Origin: Christiangramia sabulilitoris
GTDB lineage: Bacteria > Bacteroidota > Bacteroidia > Flavobacteriales > Flavobacteriaceae
Length of the DNA stretch: 64,000 bases
NCBI RefSeq assembly: GCF_007050985.1
Contig: NZ_VHSF01000001.1
Coordinates: 1,240,001-1,304,000 of the forward strand
Direction: 5' to 3'
The position numbers were made by a program, and so were the translations under genes. Shown in pieces: positions 24,662 through 34,497 of this stretch (position 1 is the first letter of the stretch; each line of letters begins with the position of its first letter). Below the pieces are notes generated by a model. It was not told the DNA's origin. It saw nothing but the letters and a program-made list of their open reading frames with translations, and did no database searches.

Positions 24662-26296
24662 CTACTTTAAAATCCTGGAGTATTCTGATGGATTATTCAA
24701 TATGGATTTCGCTTTATTGATCTCCGGATTGTTTTGGGTATAAAACTCATATAAACCTTCCTTGTAAAAATATCTTTTAATGATCTCGTCGGTAAGAAGG
24801 CTCACAATCTCAGGTTTTTTGTTTTCCAGTTCCTGAGCTTTAAATTCATTTATCCGGGCTTTTATTTTATTGACTTCTGAAGCTATTTTACTTTTCAATT
24901 CTTCATCTTCAGCTTTATCCATCATTTCGCTTAATTCTTTCTCTGTTGCCGTTTGATATTCAAAATCTGAATTTTTCAGGAAGCTTTTAAAGTCTTCATA
25001 ATCTGAATCTGTAAAGCTGAAATTCTCCGGATCCTCCAGATTATGGGAATAAAAATACTTAGTGGCATAATCAAAAATAGCATCCTGTAATAAAAGAGAA
25101 TTGGTGATATCACTAAACTCTGAGGTTTCCAGCTTTACATCTGGCAATACGCCTCCTCCATCAAATACCTTACGGCCGTTTCTTGTTTTAAATTCATTAT
25201 AATCTTCCACTTTTGTTCTTACAGCTTTACCGTCTTCATTTCTCCTTCTATAATCCAATGCCTGTATGCAACGCCCGCTGGGAGTAAAATATCTCGATAT
25301 CGTTATCTTTAACTGAGTGCCGTATGCCAGCTCACGTGGTCTTTGTACAAGGCCTTTTCCAAAACTCCTGGCGCCAACAATAACTCCGCGATCTAGATCC
25401 TGGATCGCCCCGGCTACTATTTCACTGGCAGAGGCACTCCTGCCGTCAACCAGAACAACCAATGGAATTTTAGTATCTACAGGCTCTTTTTTAGTGTAGT
25501 ACTCCCGGTTATATTTTTCAATCACAGATTTGGTGGTTACTATAAGTTCGCCCTGATTAATAAAGATATTACTTACGTTGATCGCTTCATTTAATAATCC
25601 ACCGGGATTACCCCTCAGATCCAGGATGATCTTATCTGCTCCTTTGTTTTTTAGATCTTTCAATGCACGGACAACTTCAGTGGATGCCTTGGCATTAAAT
25701 CTCGAAAGAACGATATAACCAGAATTATCTTCTAAAAGTTTATAAAATGGAACTGCCTTAAGATCTACGGAGCTTCTTCTCAAAGAAGTTTCTTTAATTT
25801 CTCCCTGTCTTTTATAAGTAATATTAATATCGCTGTTAGGCGCGCCATTAAGGAGCTCTCCTGCATCTTCTTTAAAATCTGCTACATCGATATTCCCTAT
25901 CCTGATTATCTCGTCCCCGGCCTTTAAACCTGCTTTATCTGCAGGATAATCTTTATATGCCTCGATAACTGTAATACTGGTAGGACCTGCTTTTACCAAA
26001 GCACCTATCCCGGTATATTCCCCGGCACTGTTTATCCTTGCTGCCTCCACATCCTGCTCATTCCAGTAATTGGTATAAGGATCCAGGTCTGTAAGCATGG
26101 ATTTAATAGCCGTATCCATCAGGGCCGCAGGATTGGTTTCATCTACATAATTCATATTGATCTCTTTGAACAGCGTGGTAAAAATCTCTATCTGTTTGGC
26201 GATCTCAAAAAAGTCTGATTTAAAGCTGATCGTACCAAAAAAAATTCCAATTAGTAAGACCGGCAATAGGATGATTTTATTAAAGCGTTTTTTCAT
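24662..26296 (-). CDS. C-terminal processing peptidase, S41 family
   Basis: A 544-residue protease. An N-terminal membrane anchor or signal (about 7-26) is followed by a PDZ domain at about 90-175 (GIGALV, KAGLKAGDEIIRI) and an S41 catalytic core at about 190-370. The Ser nucleophile is near 289 in GRSASASEIVAG and the general-base Lys is at about 314 in FGKGLVQ. A long Lys/Glu-rich helical C-terminus completes it. CtpA/Tsp-type enzymes trim or degrade periplasmic proteins. It starts 4 bp after the rnpA stop, a pairing I recall as usual in flavobacteria. Confidence 0.94.
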   Translation of the reverse strand: MKKRFNKIILLPVLLIGIFFGTISFKSDFFEIAKQIEIFTTLFKEINMNYVDETNPAALMDTAIKSMLTDLDPYTNYWNEQDVEAARINSAGEYTGIGALVKAGPTSITVIEAYKDYPADKAGLKAGDEIIRIGNIDVADFKEDAGELLNGAPNSDINITYKRQGEIKETSLRRSSVDLKAVPFYKLLEDNSGYIVLSRFNAKASTEVVRALKDLKNKGADKIILDLRGNPGGLLNEAINVSNIFINQGELIVTTKSVIEKYNREYYTKKEPVDTKIPLVVLVDGRSASASEIVAGAIQDLDRGVIVGARSFGKGLVQRPRELAYGTQLKITISRYFTPSGRCIQALDYRRRNEDGKAVRTKVEDYNEFKTRNGRKVFDGGGVLPDVKLETSEFSDITNSLLLQDAIFDYATKYFYSHNLEDPENFSFTDSDYEDFKSFLKNSDFEYQTATEKELSEMMDKAEDEELKSKIASEVNKIKARINEFKAQELENKKPEIVSLLTDEIIKRYFYKEGLYEFYTQNNPEINKAKSILNNPSEYSRILK

Positions 26297-26300
26297 AAAC

Positions 26301-26669
26301 TTAATTTTTATGACTGAAGTTCTTCAGAAGTTTGATCATGCTCGCTTCCAGTTTATCATAGGGCATTTCCTCACGGGAAATATAAATAAACATAAAAGCA
26401 TGTGAAGAGGATAAATCACTGGTAACAAGATACTTATTTTTTCTGAAAACCTCCCGCATCAACCGCTTAATTCTATTGCGCTTTACGGCAGTTTTAATCA
26501 GTTTCTTTGGTACTGAGACCCCGGTTTTAAGGACTCTTCCTTCAACTTCTTCAATAGAGGTATATACCAATTTAAGCGGGAAAGACTTTATACTCTTTCC
26601 TTCTATAAATAAGCTGTCTATTAATTTCTTACTTTTTAAACGCTCCTGCTTTCCGAATTCCTGGTTCAT
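26301..26669 (-). CDS. rnpA: Ribonuclease P protein component
   Basis: The 122-residue basic protein subunit of RNase P, which matures tRNA 5' ends with the catalytic RNA (not found in this window). The family signature KRNRIKRLMREVFR (RNR motif) is at about 70-83, preceded by the FGKQERLKSKKLI start and the VSVPKKLIKTAV strand. The ATG at 26669 is chosen; the frame extends 18 codons upstream without homology. rpmH, its usual neighbour in many phyla, is absent here. Confidence 0.94.
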   Translation of the reverse strand: MNQEFGKQERLKSKKLIDSLFIEGKSIKSFPLKLVYTSIEEVEGRVLKTGVSVPKKLIKTAVKRNRIKRLMREVFRKNKYLVTSDLSSSHAFMFIYISREEMPYDKLEASMIKLLKNFSHKN

Positions 26670-26786
26670 GTTGTTCAATATGCCGTAAAAGTAGCAATTC
26701 CACGAGGAAATAAAATAAATCAAACATGACAGGAATCATTTTTTTATTCTTTGATTGTCAGTTACTTGTAATTATAATTTATAAGT

Positions 26787-28643
26787 ATGGGAAATCTGGA
26801 AGTTTTGGTATTGGAAAAAAAGAAAGACAGGGCAAAGTATGTGCACCAGCTTATTAATGATCTGGAAGCCCTTGAATATATGATCAGAAATGGTTTGATC
26901 GAAAAAGAACCTGTCAGGATTGGTGCAGAGCAGGAGTTTTGCCTCGTCAATAATTCTTTCCTGCCTGTTAATACCTCCATGGGAATACTGGAAGGTCTTA
27001 ATGACAATCATTTCACCACTGAAATTGGTAAATTCAATCTTGAGTTGAATCTGGACCCACTGGAACTGGGAGGAGACTGCTTTTCCAGACTGCATAAAGA
27101 TGTAGTAACATTTCTGGATAAGGCCAAAGAGATCGCAAAAAAACATCAATCCAGGATTTTATTAACCGGGATACTTCCCACCCTCAGGCTAAGGCATATT
27201 TCTGAAGAATATATGACTCCAAAAAAACGATATTTTGCTTTGAATGAAGCTATAAAAAGATCCCGGCAACAGGATTTTCGTATTCATATCAAGGGCGTGG
27301 ATGAGTTAAATCTCTTAAACGATTCTGTTATGCTGGAAGCCTGTAATACCAGTTTCCAGATGCATTTACAAATTAATCCAGATGAATTTATAGATAAGTA
27401 TAACTGGGCCCAGGCTATTGCAGGTCCTGTACTTAGCGCATGTGTAAACTCCCCAATACTCTTTGGAAAGGAATTATGGTCAGAAACCAGGATCGCAGTT
27501 TTCAATCAAAGTACAGATACCAGGGCGAATTCGTTTGTTCTAAATGAAAAGCAGGCCAGGGTAAGCTTTGGATCACATTGGGAAACCAAAGGTATCTCAG
27601 ATATTTTTAAGGATAATATATCCAGGTTCCGCAGTCTTTTAACTTCAGATTTTGAAGTCGACAGTATGCGCCAGCTCGCAGATAATAAGATCCCGCATCT
27701 GAAGGCACTAAACCTGCATAATGGTACGGTTTACAGGTGGAATAGGGTTTGCTATGGAGCAGCCGGGAATAAAGCTCATGTTAGGATAGAATGCCGCTAT
27801 ATTCCTGCAGGTCCCAGTGTGGCAGATGAAATTGCCAATATGGTATTTTGGGTAGGTCTAATGCAGGGACAGCCAGAGGAATTTAAGGATATCGCCAATA
27901 AAGAAGATTTTAAGAATGTAAGGGCGAATTTCTACAAAGCCGGAAGAACAGGATTGGATTCAATTTTCACCTGGAATGACAGGCAGATTTCAGCCAAAGA
28001 CCTGATCTTACATGAACTTTTACCTATTTCGAGAAGAGGCCTGAAAAATTCAGAAATTTCAGAAGCAAATATAGATCTATACCTGGGAATTATTGAAAAA
28101 AGATTAAAATCATGGAATGGAGCCGAGTGGATGGTAAAGAGCTACAGAAATCTTCAGCATAAGAAAAAACCGCTTGAAGCAGTGCAGGTATTGACAGCTT
28201 ATATTTATGAAAATCAGGAAAAAGATCTACCCGTACATAACTGGCAGATCCTGCAGCCAGAGCTTCAGACACATTTTCATATTCAGAGAATAGTCAAACA
28301 TAATATGAATACCAATATTTATACGGTTGATGAAAAAGATAGTCTTGAACTGGTCATAAATATGATGCAATGGAATAATATACATCACATGCCGGTCATT
28401 AATTCTAAGAAAATGCTGGTAGGTCTGTTAAGCTGGAAAGATGTGGAAAAGTTTATAAAGGATACGGGATCCCGGCATCAATGTGTGAAGCAAGTGATGA
28501 AGAAGGATCTAATTACCACGACTCAGGATAAACCTTTAGAGGAAGCTATAGAGCTTATGAAGATTAATGAAATTGGGTGTTTGCCGGTAATTAACAAAAA
28601 TAAACTAATTGGTATTTTGACCAGGAATGATATTCACACATGA
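26787..28643 (+). CDS. Glutamate-cysteine ligase family protein fused to CBS domains
   Basis: A 618-residue cytoplasmic protein. Residues about 20-440 resemble the GCS2-type glutamate-cysteine ligase fold (IGAEQEFCLVNN near 50, EIGKFNLELNLDP near 80, RVCYGAAGNKAHVRIECRYIPAG near 320). A pair of CBS domains fills about 495-615 (MNTNIYTVDEKDSLELVINM, MPVINSKKMLVGLLSW, LPVINKNKLIGILTRND). The fusion suggests a ligase controlled by an adenosine nucleotide. The true substrate is unknown; glutathione is rare in this phylum. Its stop overlaps the start of the aspartoacylase-like gene (ATGA), so both are likely one functional unit. Confidence 0.85.
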   Translation: MGNLEVLVLEKKKDRAKYVHQLINDLEALEYMIRNGLIEKEPVRIGAEQEFCLVNNSFLPVNTSMGILEGLNDNHFTTEIGKFNLELNLDPLELGGDCFSRLHKDVVTFLDKAKEIAKKHQSRILLTGILPTLRLRHISEEYMTPKKRYFALNEAIKRSRQQDFRIHIKGVDELNLLNDSVMLEACNTSFQMHLQINPDEFIDKYNWAQAIAGPVLSACVNSPILFGKELWSETRIAVFNQSTDTRANSFVLNEKQARVSFGSHWETKGISDIFKDNISRFRSLLTSDFEVDSMRQLADNKIPHLKALNLHNGTVYRWNRVCYGAAGNKAHVRIECRYIPAGPSVADEIANMVFWVGLMQGQPEEFKDIANKEDFKNVRANFYKAGRTGLDSIFTWNDRQISAKDLILHELLPISRRGLKNSEISEANIDLYLGIIEKRLKSWNGAEWMVKSYRNLQHKKKPLEAVQVLTAYIYENQEKDLPVHNWQILQPELQTHFHIQRIVKHNMNTNIYTVDEKDSLELVINMMQWNNIHHMPVINSKKMLVGLLSWKDVEKFIKDTGSRHQCVKQVMKKDLITTTQDKPLEEAIELMKINEIGCLPVINKNKLIGILTRNDIHT

Positions 28644-29842
28644 CCCGGAATTTTTCAAGCCTACCTGAAATGAAAGAAACCAGGAACCCCAGACTTCTTA
28701 AAGTAGTCAAAAGAGCAAGCCAATCTCCTGCAATTATATTTTTTGCCGGTATTCATGGTAATGAAAAGGCCGGATATACCGCAATAGAAGAGGTTTTAAA
28801 TGAAATAAAAATTGAAGATATTCAGGGAAGTATCTATGCGATCGCGGGTAATTTAAAAGCGCTTTCAAAAAATAAGAGATTTCTGGATTATGATCTAAAC
28901 CGAATGTGGACCTCAGCCCGCATGGACAAAAGGTCCTACGAAAAGAAGATTTACCGGGAAGATGAGGAACAACTTGAAATTCAAAAAATTCTTGACGAAA
29001 TTATTCAAGAACAACATGCCCAGCTATATTTTATAGATCTGCATACCACTTCCAGTGATACTCTTCCATTTATAACCATCAACGATAGCCTCATTAACCG
29101 CAGGTTTTCAAGACTTTTCCCGGTTCCTGTAATTCTTGGGATAGAAGAATACCTGGAGGGACCATTATTAAGCCATATCAATAAAATGGGTTATGTTTCC
29201 CTGGGATTCGAATCTGGACAACATGCATCTAAACAGGCTATAACCAATGCCCGGGCTTTTATAAGACTGGCCCTGCATTTTGCCGGGGTATACAGCTTCG
29301 AAAATAGTGAAGAGGATTTTAGAAGCCTGCGTATATCTGCGAAAGAGAATGAGCATTTTTATGAAATCGTGTATCGCTACAATATTTTAAAAAATGAACA
29401 TTTTAAAATGAAACCCGGTTTTTCCAGTTTTGAAGTTCATCAAAAAGGTACATTACTAGCAACTAGCGATGACAGGGATATTTATCTTTCTAAAAAGGCC
29501 ACCCTATTTATGCCGTTGTACCAGAAAAAAGGAGAAGATGGCTATTATCTAATCCGGAAAATTAATCCCATTTTCTTGAGCTTGTCTGCCTGGTGCAGAA
29601 AGATCCAGGCAGATGGAGTTTTGGCTGTTTTACCCGGTGTTAAATGGGCAGATGCAAATAGATCTGAATTGCTTATAGATCTTAAGATTGCCAGGTTTCT
29701 GGCCAAGCCAATCTTCCATTTATTGGGCTATCGGAGTAAAGAAACTGGTCCTCATTTTTTAAAAATATCCAGCCGGGACAGAGTATCTAAAACCTGGTTA
29801 TACGAAGACCAGTACTGGTACAAAAAAAACCCTTTCCGTTGA
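28640..29842 (+). CDS. Succinylglutamate desuccinylase/aspartoacylase family protein
   Basis: A 400-residue zinc-dependent deacylase-like protein of the M14-related AstE/AspA group. Likely zinc ligands are in FAGIHGNEKAGY (His and Glu, about 36-47) and the later FIDLHTTSSDT His (about 135). A DYDLNRMW segment (about 93-100) is characteristic of the family's substrate pocket. A beta-rich C-terminal half (about 260-400) is present. Members remove N-acyl groups from amino acids or peptide-like conjugates. Coupling to a GCS2-type ligase suggests removal of a group from, or formation of, a gamma-glutamyl-type product; that is inference. Confidence 0.85.
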   Translation: MTRNFSSLPEMKETRNPRLLKVVKRASQSPAIIFFAGIHGNEKAGYTAIEEVLNEIKIEDIQGSIYAIAGNLKALSKNKRFLDYDLNRMWTSARMDKRSYEKKIYREDEEQLEIQKILDEIIQEQHAQLYFIDLHTTSSDTLPFITINDSLINRRFSRLFPVPVILGIEEYLEGPLLSHINKMGYVSLGFESGQHASKQAITNARAFIRLALHFAGVYSFENSEEDFRSLRISAKENEHFYEIVYRYNILKNEHFKMKPGFSSFEVHQKGTLLATSDDRDIYLSKKATLFMPLYQKKGEDGYYLIRKINPIFLSLSAWCRKIQADGVLAVLPGVKWADANRSELLIDLKIARFLAKPIFHLLGYRSKETGPHFLKISSRDRVSKTWLYEDQYWYKKNPFR

Positions 29843-29852
29843 GAAAGGGTTT
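29827..29852 (+). terminator. Terminator overlapping the stop codon of the aspartoacylase-like gene
   Basis: AAACCCTTTC (29827-29836) pairs with GAAAGGGTTT (29843-29852) around a 6-base loop. The stop codon TGA (29840-29842) lies in the loop. No long T run follows on the plus strand; on the minus strand a T-rich tract follows. Confidence 0.55.
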
Positions 29853-29875
29853 ATGAGTTTCAATCTAAAAACAGA

Positions 29876-31771
29876 TTAATTGCTGGAAGATCTTTGTTCA
29901 GGATTTTCAGAACCCCTCCATTTATTGTTGGAACGATCTATATCTGCCATTAACTGAGAAGCATCGATCTCAATACTTTCAATTTTTGATTTAGCAACCG
30001 GGATCTCCAACTCATATTCAGGGAATCCCCAGGCCCAGTCTTTAACCACGGTTCTGTTCGATCCTTCTTTCGCAGGTTTTTCCCACCTCATCATTTGTAA
30101 TGGAATATAAAATGTTTCAGAAGTTCCATCCTTATAAGTTACATTAATATCTAAAGGCATTGGCATTAACGCTTTTCTTTGTAAGCCAACCTGGGTAGTT
30201 TCCTCCTCACCTTCAACAGAATCTATGGCGTAATCTATGGTATTCGTAGTCTGCGTCCAATCTTGCAGATACCAATCCAGCTCGGCCCCTGAAACCTTTT
30301 CTGCTATCCTGATAAAATCATTAGGGGTTGGATGTTTGAACTTCCATTCGTCATAGTATCTTTTAAGGGTCTTAGCTAAGTTTTCCTCTCCAATGATATA
30401 CCCTAATTGTGCCAGGAATACTGCTCCTTTAGAGTATGCAGATGCTCCGTATAGGGCATTCATGGCATATCTGTCTGCATGGGTGGTTTGGGGTTGTTCC
30501 TTGCCAGATCCGGCTAAATAATTGTAACCCCTGTAAGATCCCTTGTGTGGATTTTCAGCATTGGTACCAAGCACAATATTTTCAGCTTCAGAAGAAATGT
30601 AGGAAGTAAAACCTTCATCCATCCATTCGTGAATACTCTCATTGGTCGCTAAAAGGTGCTGAAACCAGGCATGAGCCATTTCATGTGCCGTCACCCCTAC
30701 CAGGCTGCCGAAAGATCGTTCTCCGGTGATCAATGTAAGCATGGCATACTCCATTCCACCATCACCACCCTGTACTACTGAATATTGATCCCATGGATAT
30801 GGTCCAATATGTTCATTGAAATAAGCCAGTAATTCTGCAGTTTTAGGTTGTAGATTTTTCCAGTTTTCTTTGATGTCTTTGTTATCCTTGTAAAAGAAAT
30901 GAAGAACAGTACCATCTTCTGCGGTAAGTTTATCATGGATATATTCAGGATCTGCAGCCCAGGTAAAATCATGAACCTGCGGGGCTACAAAATGCCAGGT
31001 AAGTTTATCACCTTTGATCTTAACCCTGGTACCTTCTTTTTGGTAACCATGACCAATCTCCTGCGGGTTCTGAAGGTATCCCGTGCTCGCAACAGTATAA
31101 TCTTTATCAATGGTTAATTTTACATCAAAATCTCCCCATACCCCGTGAAATTCGCGGGCGATATAAGGATCTGCATGCCACCCCTGAAAATCATATTCGG
31201 CTAATTTTGGATACCACTGGCTCATGGAAAGCGCAACTCCTTCAGTATTATTTCTACCAGATCTTCTTATCTGCTCCGGTACCTGACCTTCGAACGTCAT
31301 ATTGAAGGTGGTTTTTTCTCCGGGAAGAATTGGCTGCGCCAGTTCTACTTCTAATACTGTTCCTGCTACCTCATAGGTTAAATTTTCACCGTTCTGAGTG
31401 AGCGAATTTACCTTTAAATAACCCTGTTGTGCCGGTGAAAGCCCCGTGATCCTGCTAACGATCTCGGGATTTTCTTTAGTTCCCTTATTCATGGTCATCC
31501 TGCCATCGGGATCTGGAACACTTTCCAGGCGCGCGTTCATTTCGCTATCTGGCTGAAAGGCATTGAAAAAGAGGTGATAAAATACTCTGTTTAGGGTATC
31601 TGGAGAATTGTTGGTATAAACCAGTTCCTGAGTACCGGTATATTTAAAGTTCTCAACATTCATATCTACTTCCATGGCATAATCTACATGTTGCTGCCAG
31701 TAAGAAGTATTGTTCTGGGCCTGTATAAACCCTGTTGTAATTAATAAAAGGCTAAAAAATATTTTTTTCAT
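29876..31771 (-). CDS. M1 family metallopeptidase (aminopeptidase)
   Basis: A 631-residue exported zinc peptidase with an N-terminal signal (MKKIFFSLLLITTGFIQAQ). The N-domain covers about 20-230. The catalytic core has the zinc motif HEMAHAWF near 365 and the third ligand Glu in WMDEGFTSYISSEAE. The exopeptidase motif is GGDGGMEYAM, a GGMEY form instead of GAMEN, seen in this branch of M1. It presumably removes N-terminal residues in the periplasm or outside the cell. The S8 peptidase gene is upstream and separated by one base, so the two form a secreted-peptidase operon. Confidence 0.94.
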   Translation of the reverse strand: MKKIFFSLLLITTGFIQAQNNTSYWQQHVDYAMEVDMNVENFKYTGTQELVYTNNSPDTLNRVFYHLFFNAFQPDSEMNARLESVPDPDGRMTMNKGTKENPEIVSRITGLSPAQQGYLKVNSLTQNGENLTYEVAGTVLEVELAQPILPGEKTTFNMTFEGQVPEQIRRSGRNNTEGVALSMSQWYPKLAEYDFQGWHADPYIAREFHGVWGDFDVKLTIDKDYTVASTGYLQNPQEIGHGYQKEGTRVKIKGDKLTWHFVAPQVHDFTWAADPEYIHDKLTAEDGTVLHFFYKDNKDIKENWKNLQPKTAELLAYFNEHIGPYPWDQYSVVQGGDGGMEYAMLTLITGERSFGSLVGVTAHEMAHAWFQHLLATNESIHEWMDEGFTSYISSEAENIVLGTNAENPHKGSYRGYNYLAGSGKEQPQTTHADRYAMNALYGASAYSKGAVFLAQLGYIIGEENLAKTLKRYYDEWKFKHPTPNDFIRIAEKVSGAELDWYLQDWTQTTNTIDYAIDSVEGEEETTQVGLQRKALMPMPLDINVTYKDGTSETFYIPLQMMRWEKPAKEGSNRTVVKDWAWGFPEYELEIPVAKSKIESIEIDASQLMADIDRSNNKWRGSENPEQRSSSN

Positions 31772-31772
31772 T

Positions 31773-33461
31773 TTAATTGCTTTTTGAGATTTGGTCGGCT
31801 AAAATTAATGCGTTGTACAGGTTGGCCATTTTTCCTGAGGTTGAAAGGTTCTGGAATTTTTTGGTATTTGAATTGTCCCCGGCTACGATCACTGTTGCGT
31901 TAGTAGTTAAACCGCTGTCCATGATCACCTGCTTAACCTGGGCCGCACTTAATTTAGGATAATATCCTCTTATAATTGCTGCAATACCTGCAACTGCCGG
32001 AGAAGCCATAGAAGTACCCTGTAAATATTCATACTCATCATTTGGAGTGGTAGACCATATTTTGGTACCTGGAGCGAAAACATCTACGTTGGTTTTTCCG
32101 TAATTTGAAAAATCTGCCACCAATCCTGCACCGTACTCATAATTTAATGCCCCTACAGTAAGAAAATTATCTGCGATTTCCTGAGTATTTACGGGATCCT
32201 GATCATTTGGGTAAACTCTTTTAGTATCGAGGTCCAGGCCTTCATTACCGGCAGCATTTACAATTAGCACATCATTTTTAGCAGCATATTTAATCGCATC
32301 TATAACCCATTCAGGGTTAGTAGAGAAATATTTTCCAAAACTGGTATTGATCACTTTCGCACCATTATCTACGGCATACCTAATTGCAAGGGCAATATCT
32401 TTATCGTATTCATCACCATCTGGCACCGCTCTAACCGCCATAATTCGTGCATTGCTCGCGATTCCTTTTAAACCGATGTTATTGCTGCGGTCTGCGGCAA
32501 TTATTCCGGCTACATGGGTTCCATGTTTTGCATTTTTCTTTTTATCTGAGCTGGGTCCCGAAACCTGGTTATTACCATAGTTTACATCTGTAATATCATA
32601 AGGATCATCCCCGGTTTTAGCACGGCCGTTCAGGTCCAGGTTAAAATGGGTGGTTAACCTGTCTTTGTAGTAATCTATAGCCTCCTGCAGTTCGCTAATA
32701 GCTTCCGGTATATTTTCATTTATATTATACTGGATCTGGGAGAGTATGGATTTATACTGTTTCATTTCCTGAGTTTCAGCCTTAAATTCTGAAAGCTCTT
32801 CCTTGGTATAATCCTCTTTACCTAATTCGCTGGAGATAGCATTATGTGCAGTCAAAATCTGCTCTTTGATCTGCAGGTACTGGTCACGGGTTTGAACAGA
32901 TTCCTGGTACTCCTTTTCGTATTCGGCTTTTGCCGCTTTATACAGGTTGTATTCCGCACGATCTGCTGTACTTACACTGCTATCAGACTTACCTTCATAT
33001 TTAGGTTTAAGTCTTTTATAGATACGGGTGTATTCCATGTTTTCTGCTACGGCATCGCCAAGAAAATTCCATCCGTGGATATCATCTATATAACCGTTCT
33101 TATCATCATCTTTTCCATTGCCTGGAATTTCATCAGAATTGGTCCAGATCACCCCTTTCAGGTCTTCATGATCAATATCAACCCCGCTGTCCACAACTCC
33201 AACGATCACCGGAGAGGGCTGGTTGTTTTTGATTATTTCGGCATAAGCCCGGTTTACGCTCATTCCCGGAATAGTATCTAAAATAAGGTCCCGGTTGGTC
33301 CAGTCCTTTAATTCTGAATCTGAGAGATCCCTTACTTTTAAAGGGATGGAATCTATTTGTTTTACGGGTGTAGAAACAATTTTTGGGGCCGTACTGCTAC
33401 ATCCGGTAATAATTCCGGCAGCAAGCAGCGATAGAAATGGTTTAAAAAAAGGTATTTTCAT
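31773..33461 (-). CDS. S8 subtilisin-like serine protease, lipoprotein with a large insert
   Basis: A 562-residue lipoprotein (lipobox ending at Cys21, LLAAGIITGC). The catalytic triad is Asp91 (VVDSGVDIDHED), His313 (KHGTHVAGI) and Ser484 (QGTSMASPAV), with the oxyanion Asn in VNAAGNEG near 405. The Asp-His spacing is 222 residues against about 30-50 in ordinary subtilisins. The insert (about 140-300) is charged and helical and looks coiled-coil. It is in operon with the M1 peptidase (1 bp apart) and with the metallo-hydrolase gene 8 bp upstream. Confidence 0.94.
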   Translation of the reverse strand: MKIPFFKPFLSLLAAGIITGCSSTAPKIVSTPVKQIDSIPLKVRDLSDSELKDWTNRDLILDTIPGMSVNRAYAEIIKNNQPSPVIVGVVDSGVDIDHEDLKGVIWTNSDEIPGNGKDDDKNGYIDDIHGWNFLGDAVAENMEYTRIYKRLKPKYEGKSDSSVSTADRAEYNLYKAAKAEYEKEYQESVQTRDQYLQIKEQILTAHNAISSELGKEDYTKEELSEFKAETQEMKQYKSILSQIQYNINENIPEAISELQEAIDYYKDRLTTHFNLDLNGRAKTGDDPYDITDVNYGNNQVSGPSSDKKKNAKHGTHVAGIIAADRSNNIGLKGIASNARIMAVRAVPDGDEYDKDIALAIRYAVDNGAKVINTSFGKYFSTNPEWVIDAIKYAAKNDVLIVNAAGNEGLDLDTKRVYPNDQDPVNTQEIADNFLTVGALNYEYGAGLVADFSNYGKTNVDVFAPGTKIWSTTPNDEYEYLQGTSMASPAVAGIAAIIRGYYPKLSAAQVKQVIMDSGLTTNATVIVAGDNSNTKKFQNLSTSGKMANLYNALILADQISKSN

Positions 33462-33469
33462 ATTTGGAT

Positions 33470-34333
33470 TTAGTTAAATATTTCAGCGAAAGTATGGGTT
33501 TTGTCAAGTCTCACCCCTTTCTCTGTATGTTTTAAGGTTATAATTTCATTATGAGCATCATGTTCCAGGAATAGGTAGTAGTTTTCGCTGGCCGCAGTCT
33601 CCAGGAAATTCTTTTTTTCCGGAAGGGTTAGCAACGGCCTGGTATCATAACCCATCACATAAGGTAAAGGAATATGACCGGCTGTGGGTAAAAGGTCGGC
33701 CATAAAAACCAGTTTCTTCCCTTTATAATCTATATGCGGGATCATTTGTTTATCTGTATGTCCATCTACAAATAATACGCCAAACCCCAGCTCCTTGTAG
33801 TTTTGTATACGATTATCTCCTTCTCTTTTCAGGAAGTTCAACTGTCCGCTTTCTTGCATGGGAAGGATATTTTCTTTTAGAAAAGATGCTTTTTCCCGGG
33901 CATTGGGTTTAACAGCCCATTCCCAGTGCTCTTTGTTGCTCCAGAACCTGGCATTTTTAAAAGCAGGCTCATAACCGGTCTTGTTCTTATTCCACTGAAT
34001 ACTTCCGCCACAATGATCAAAATGCAGGTGGGTCATAAAAACATCGGTGATATCATCTCTATGAAAACCATATTTTTTGAGGGATTTGTCAATGCTGTGA
34101 TCGCCCCACTGATAATAATAACTAAAGAATTTTTCGCTTTGCTTGTCCCCCATTCCAGTATCTATTAGAATTAGCCGGTCGCCATCCTCAATTAGTAAAC
34201 ACCGGGCTGCGATATCTATCATATTATTGGAATCGGCAGGGTTTGTCCTGTTCCAGAGGCTTTTAGGGACCACTCCAAACATAGCGCCGCCATCAAGTTT
34301 AAAATTTCCGGCTTCTATTGGATATAGAGTCAT
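33470..34333 (-). CDS. Metallo-beta-lactamase fold hydrolase
   Basis: A 287-residue MBL-fold hydrolase without a clear signal peptide. Metal motif MTHLHFDHCGG (HxHxDH) is near residue 105-115. The downstream metal His is in FVDGHTDKQ at about 195 and the bridging Asp in VFMADLLPTAGH at about 215. The fold covers lactonases, glyoxalase II and other hydrolases; nothing visible fixes the substrate. It heads the minus-strand operon with the S8 and M1 peptidases. Confidence 0.9.
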   Translation of the reverse strand: MTLYPIEAGNFKLDGGAMFGVVPKSLWNRTNPADSNNMIDIAARCLLIEDGDRLILIDTGMGDKQSEKFFSYYYQWGDHSIDKSLKKYGFHRDDITDVFMTHLHFDHCGGSIQWNKNKTGYEPAFKNARFWSNKEHWEWAVKPNAREKASFLKENILPMQESGQLNFLKREGDNRIQNYKELGFGVLFVDGHTDKQMIPHIDYKGKKLVFMADLLPTAGHIPLPYVMGYDTRPLLTLPEKKNFLETAASENYYLFLEHDAHNEIITLKHTEKGVRLDKTHTFAEIFN

Positions 34334-34497
34334 GGTTAAAGTTTTTACAAATTCTCCGCAAAATAGAAAAAGTTAAAGCCTTTTCGAATTATTTTCATTT
34401 CATTTAACAGGATGTTACTATAGAAAGCCTTTATGTATAAAGCTTTCAGAATAAAACATTTTTAATATTTTTAGCTTTTATAAGTAAACTAAACGGT

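Noticed and set aside
25333-25338. CACGTG core within the S41 protease gene as a parS candidate
   Set aside because: Only the 6-base core and one flanking base match; outer positions do not fit the consensus.
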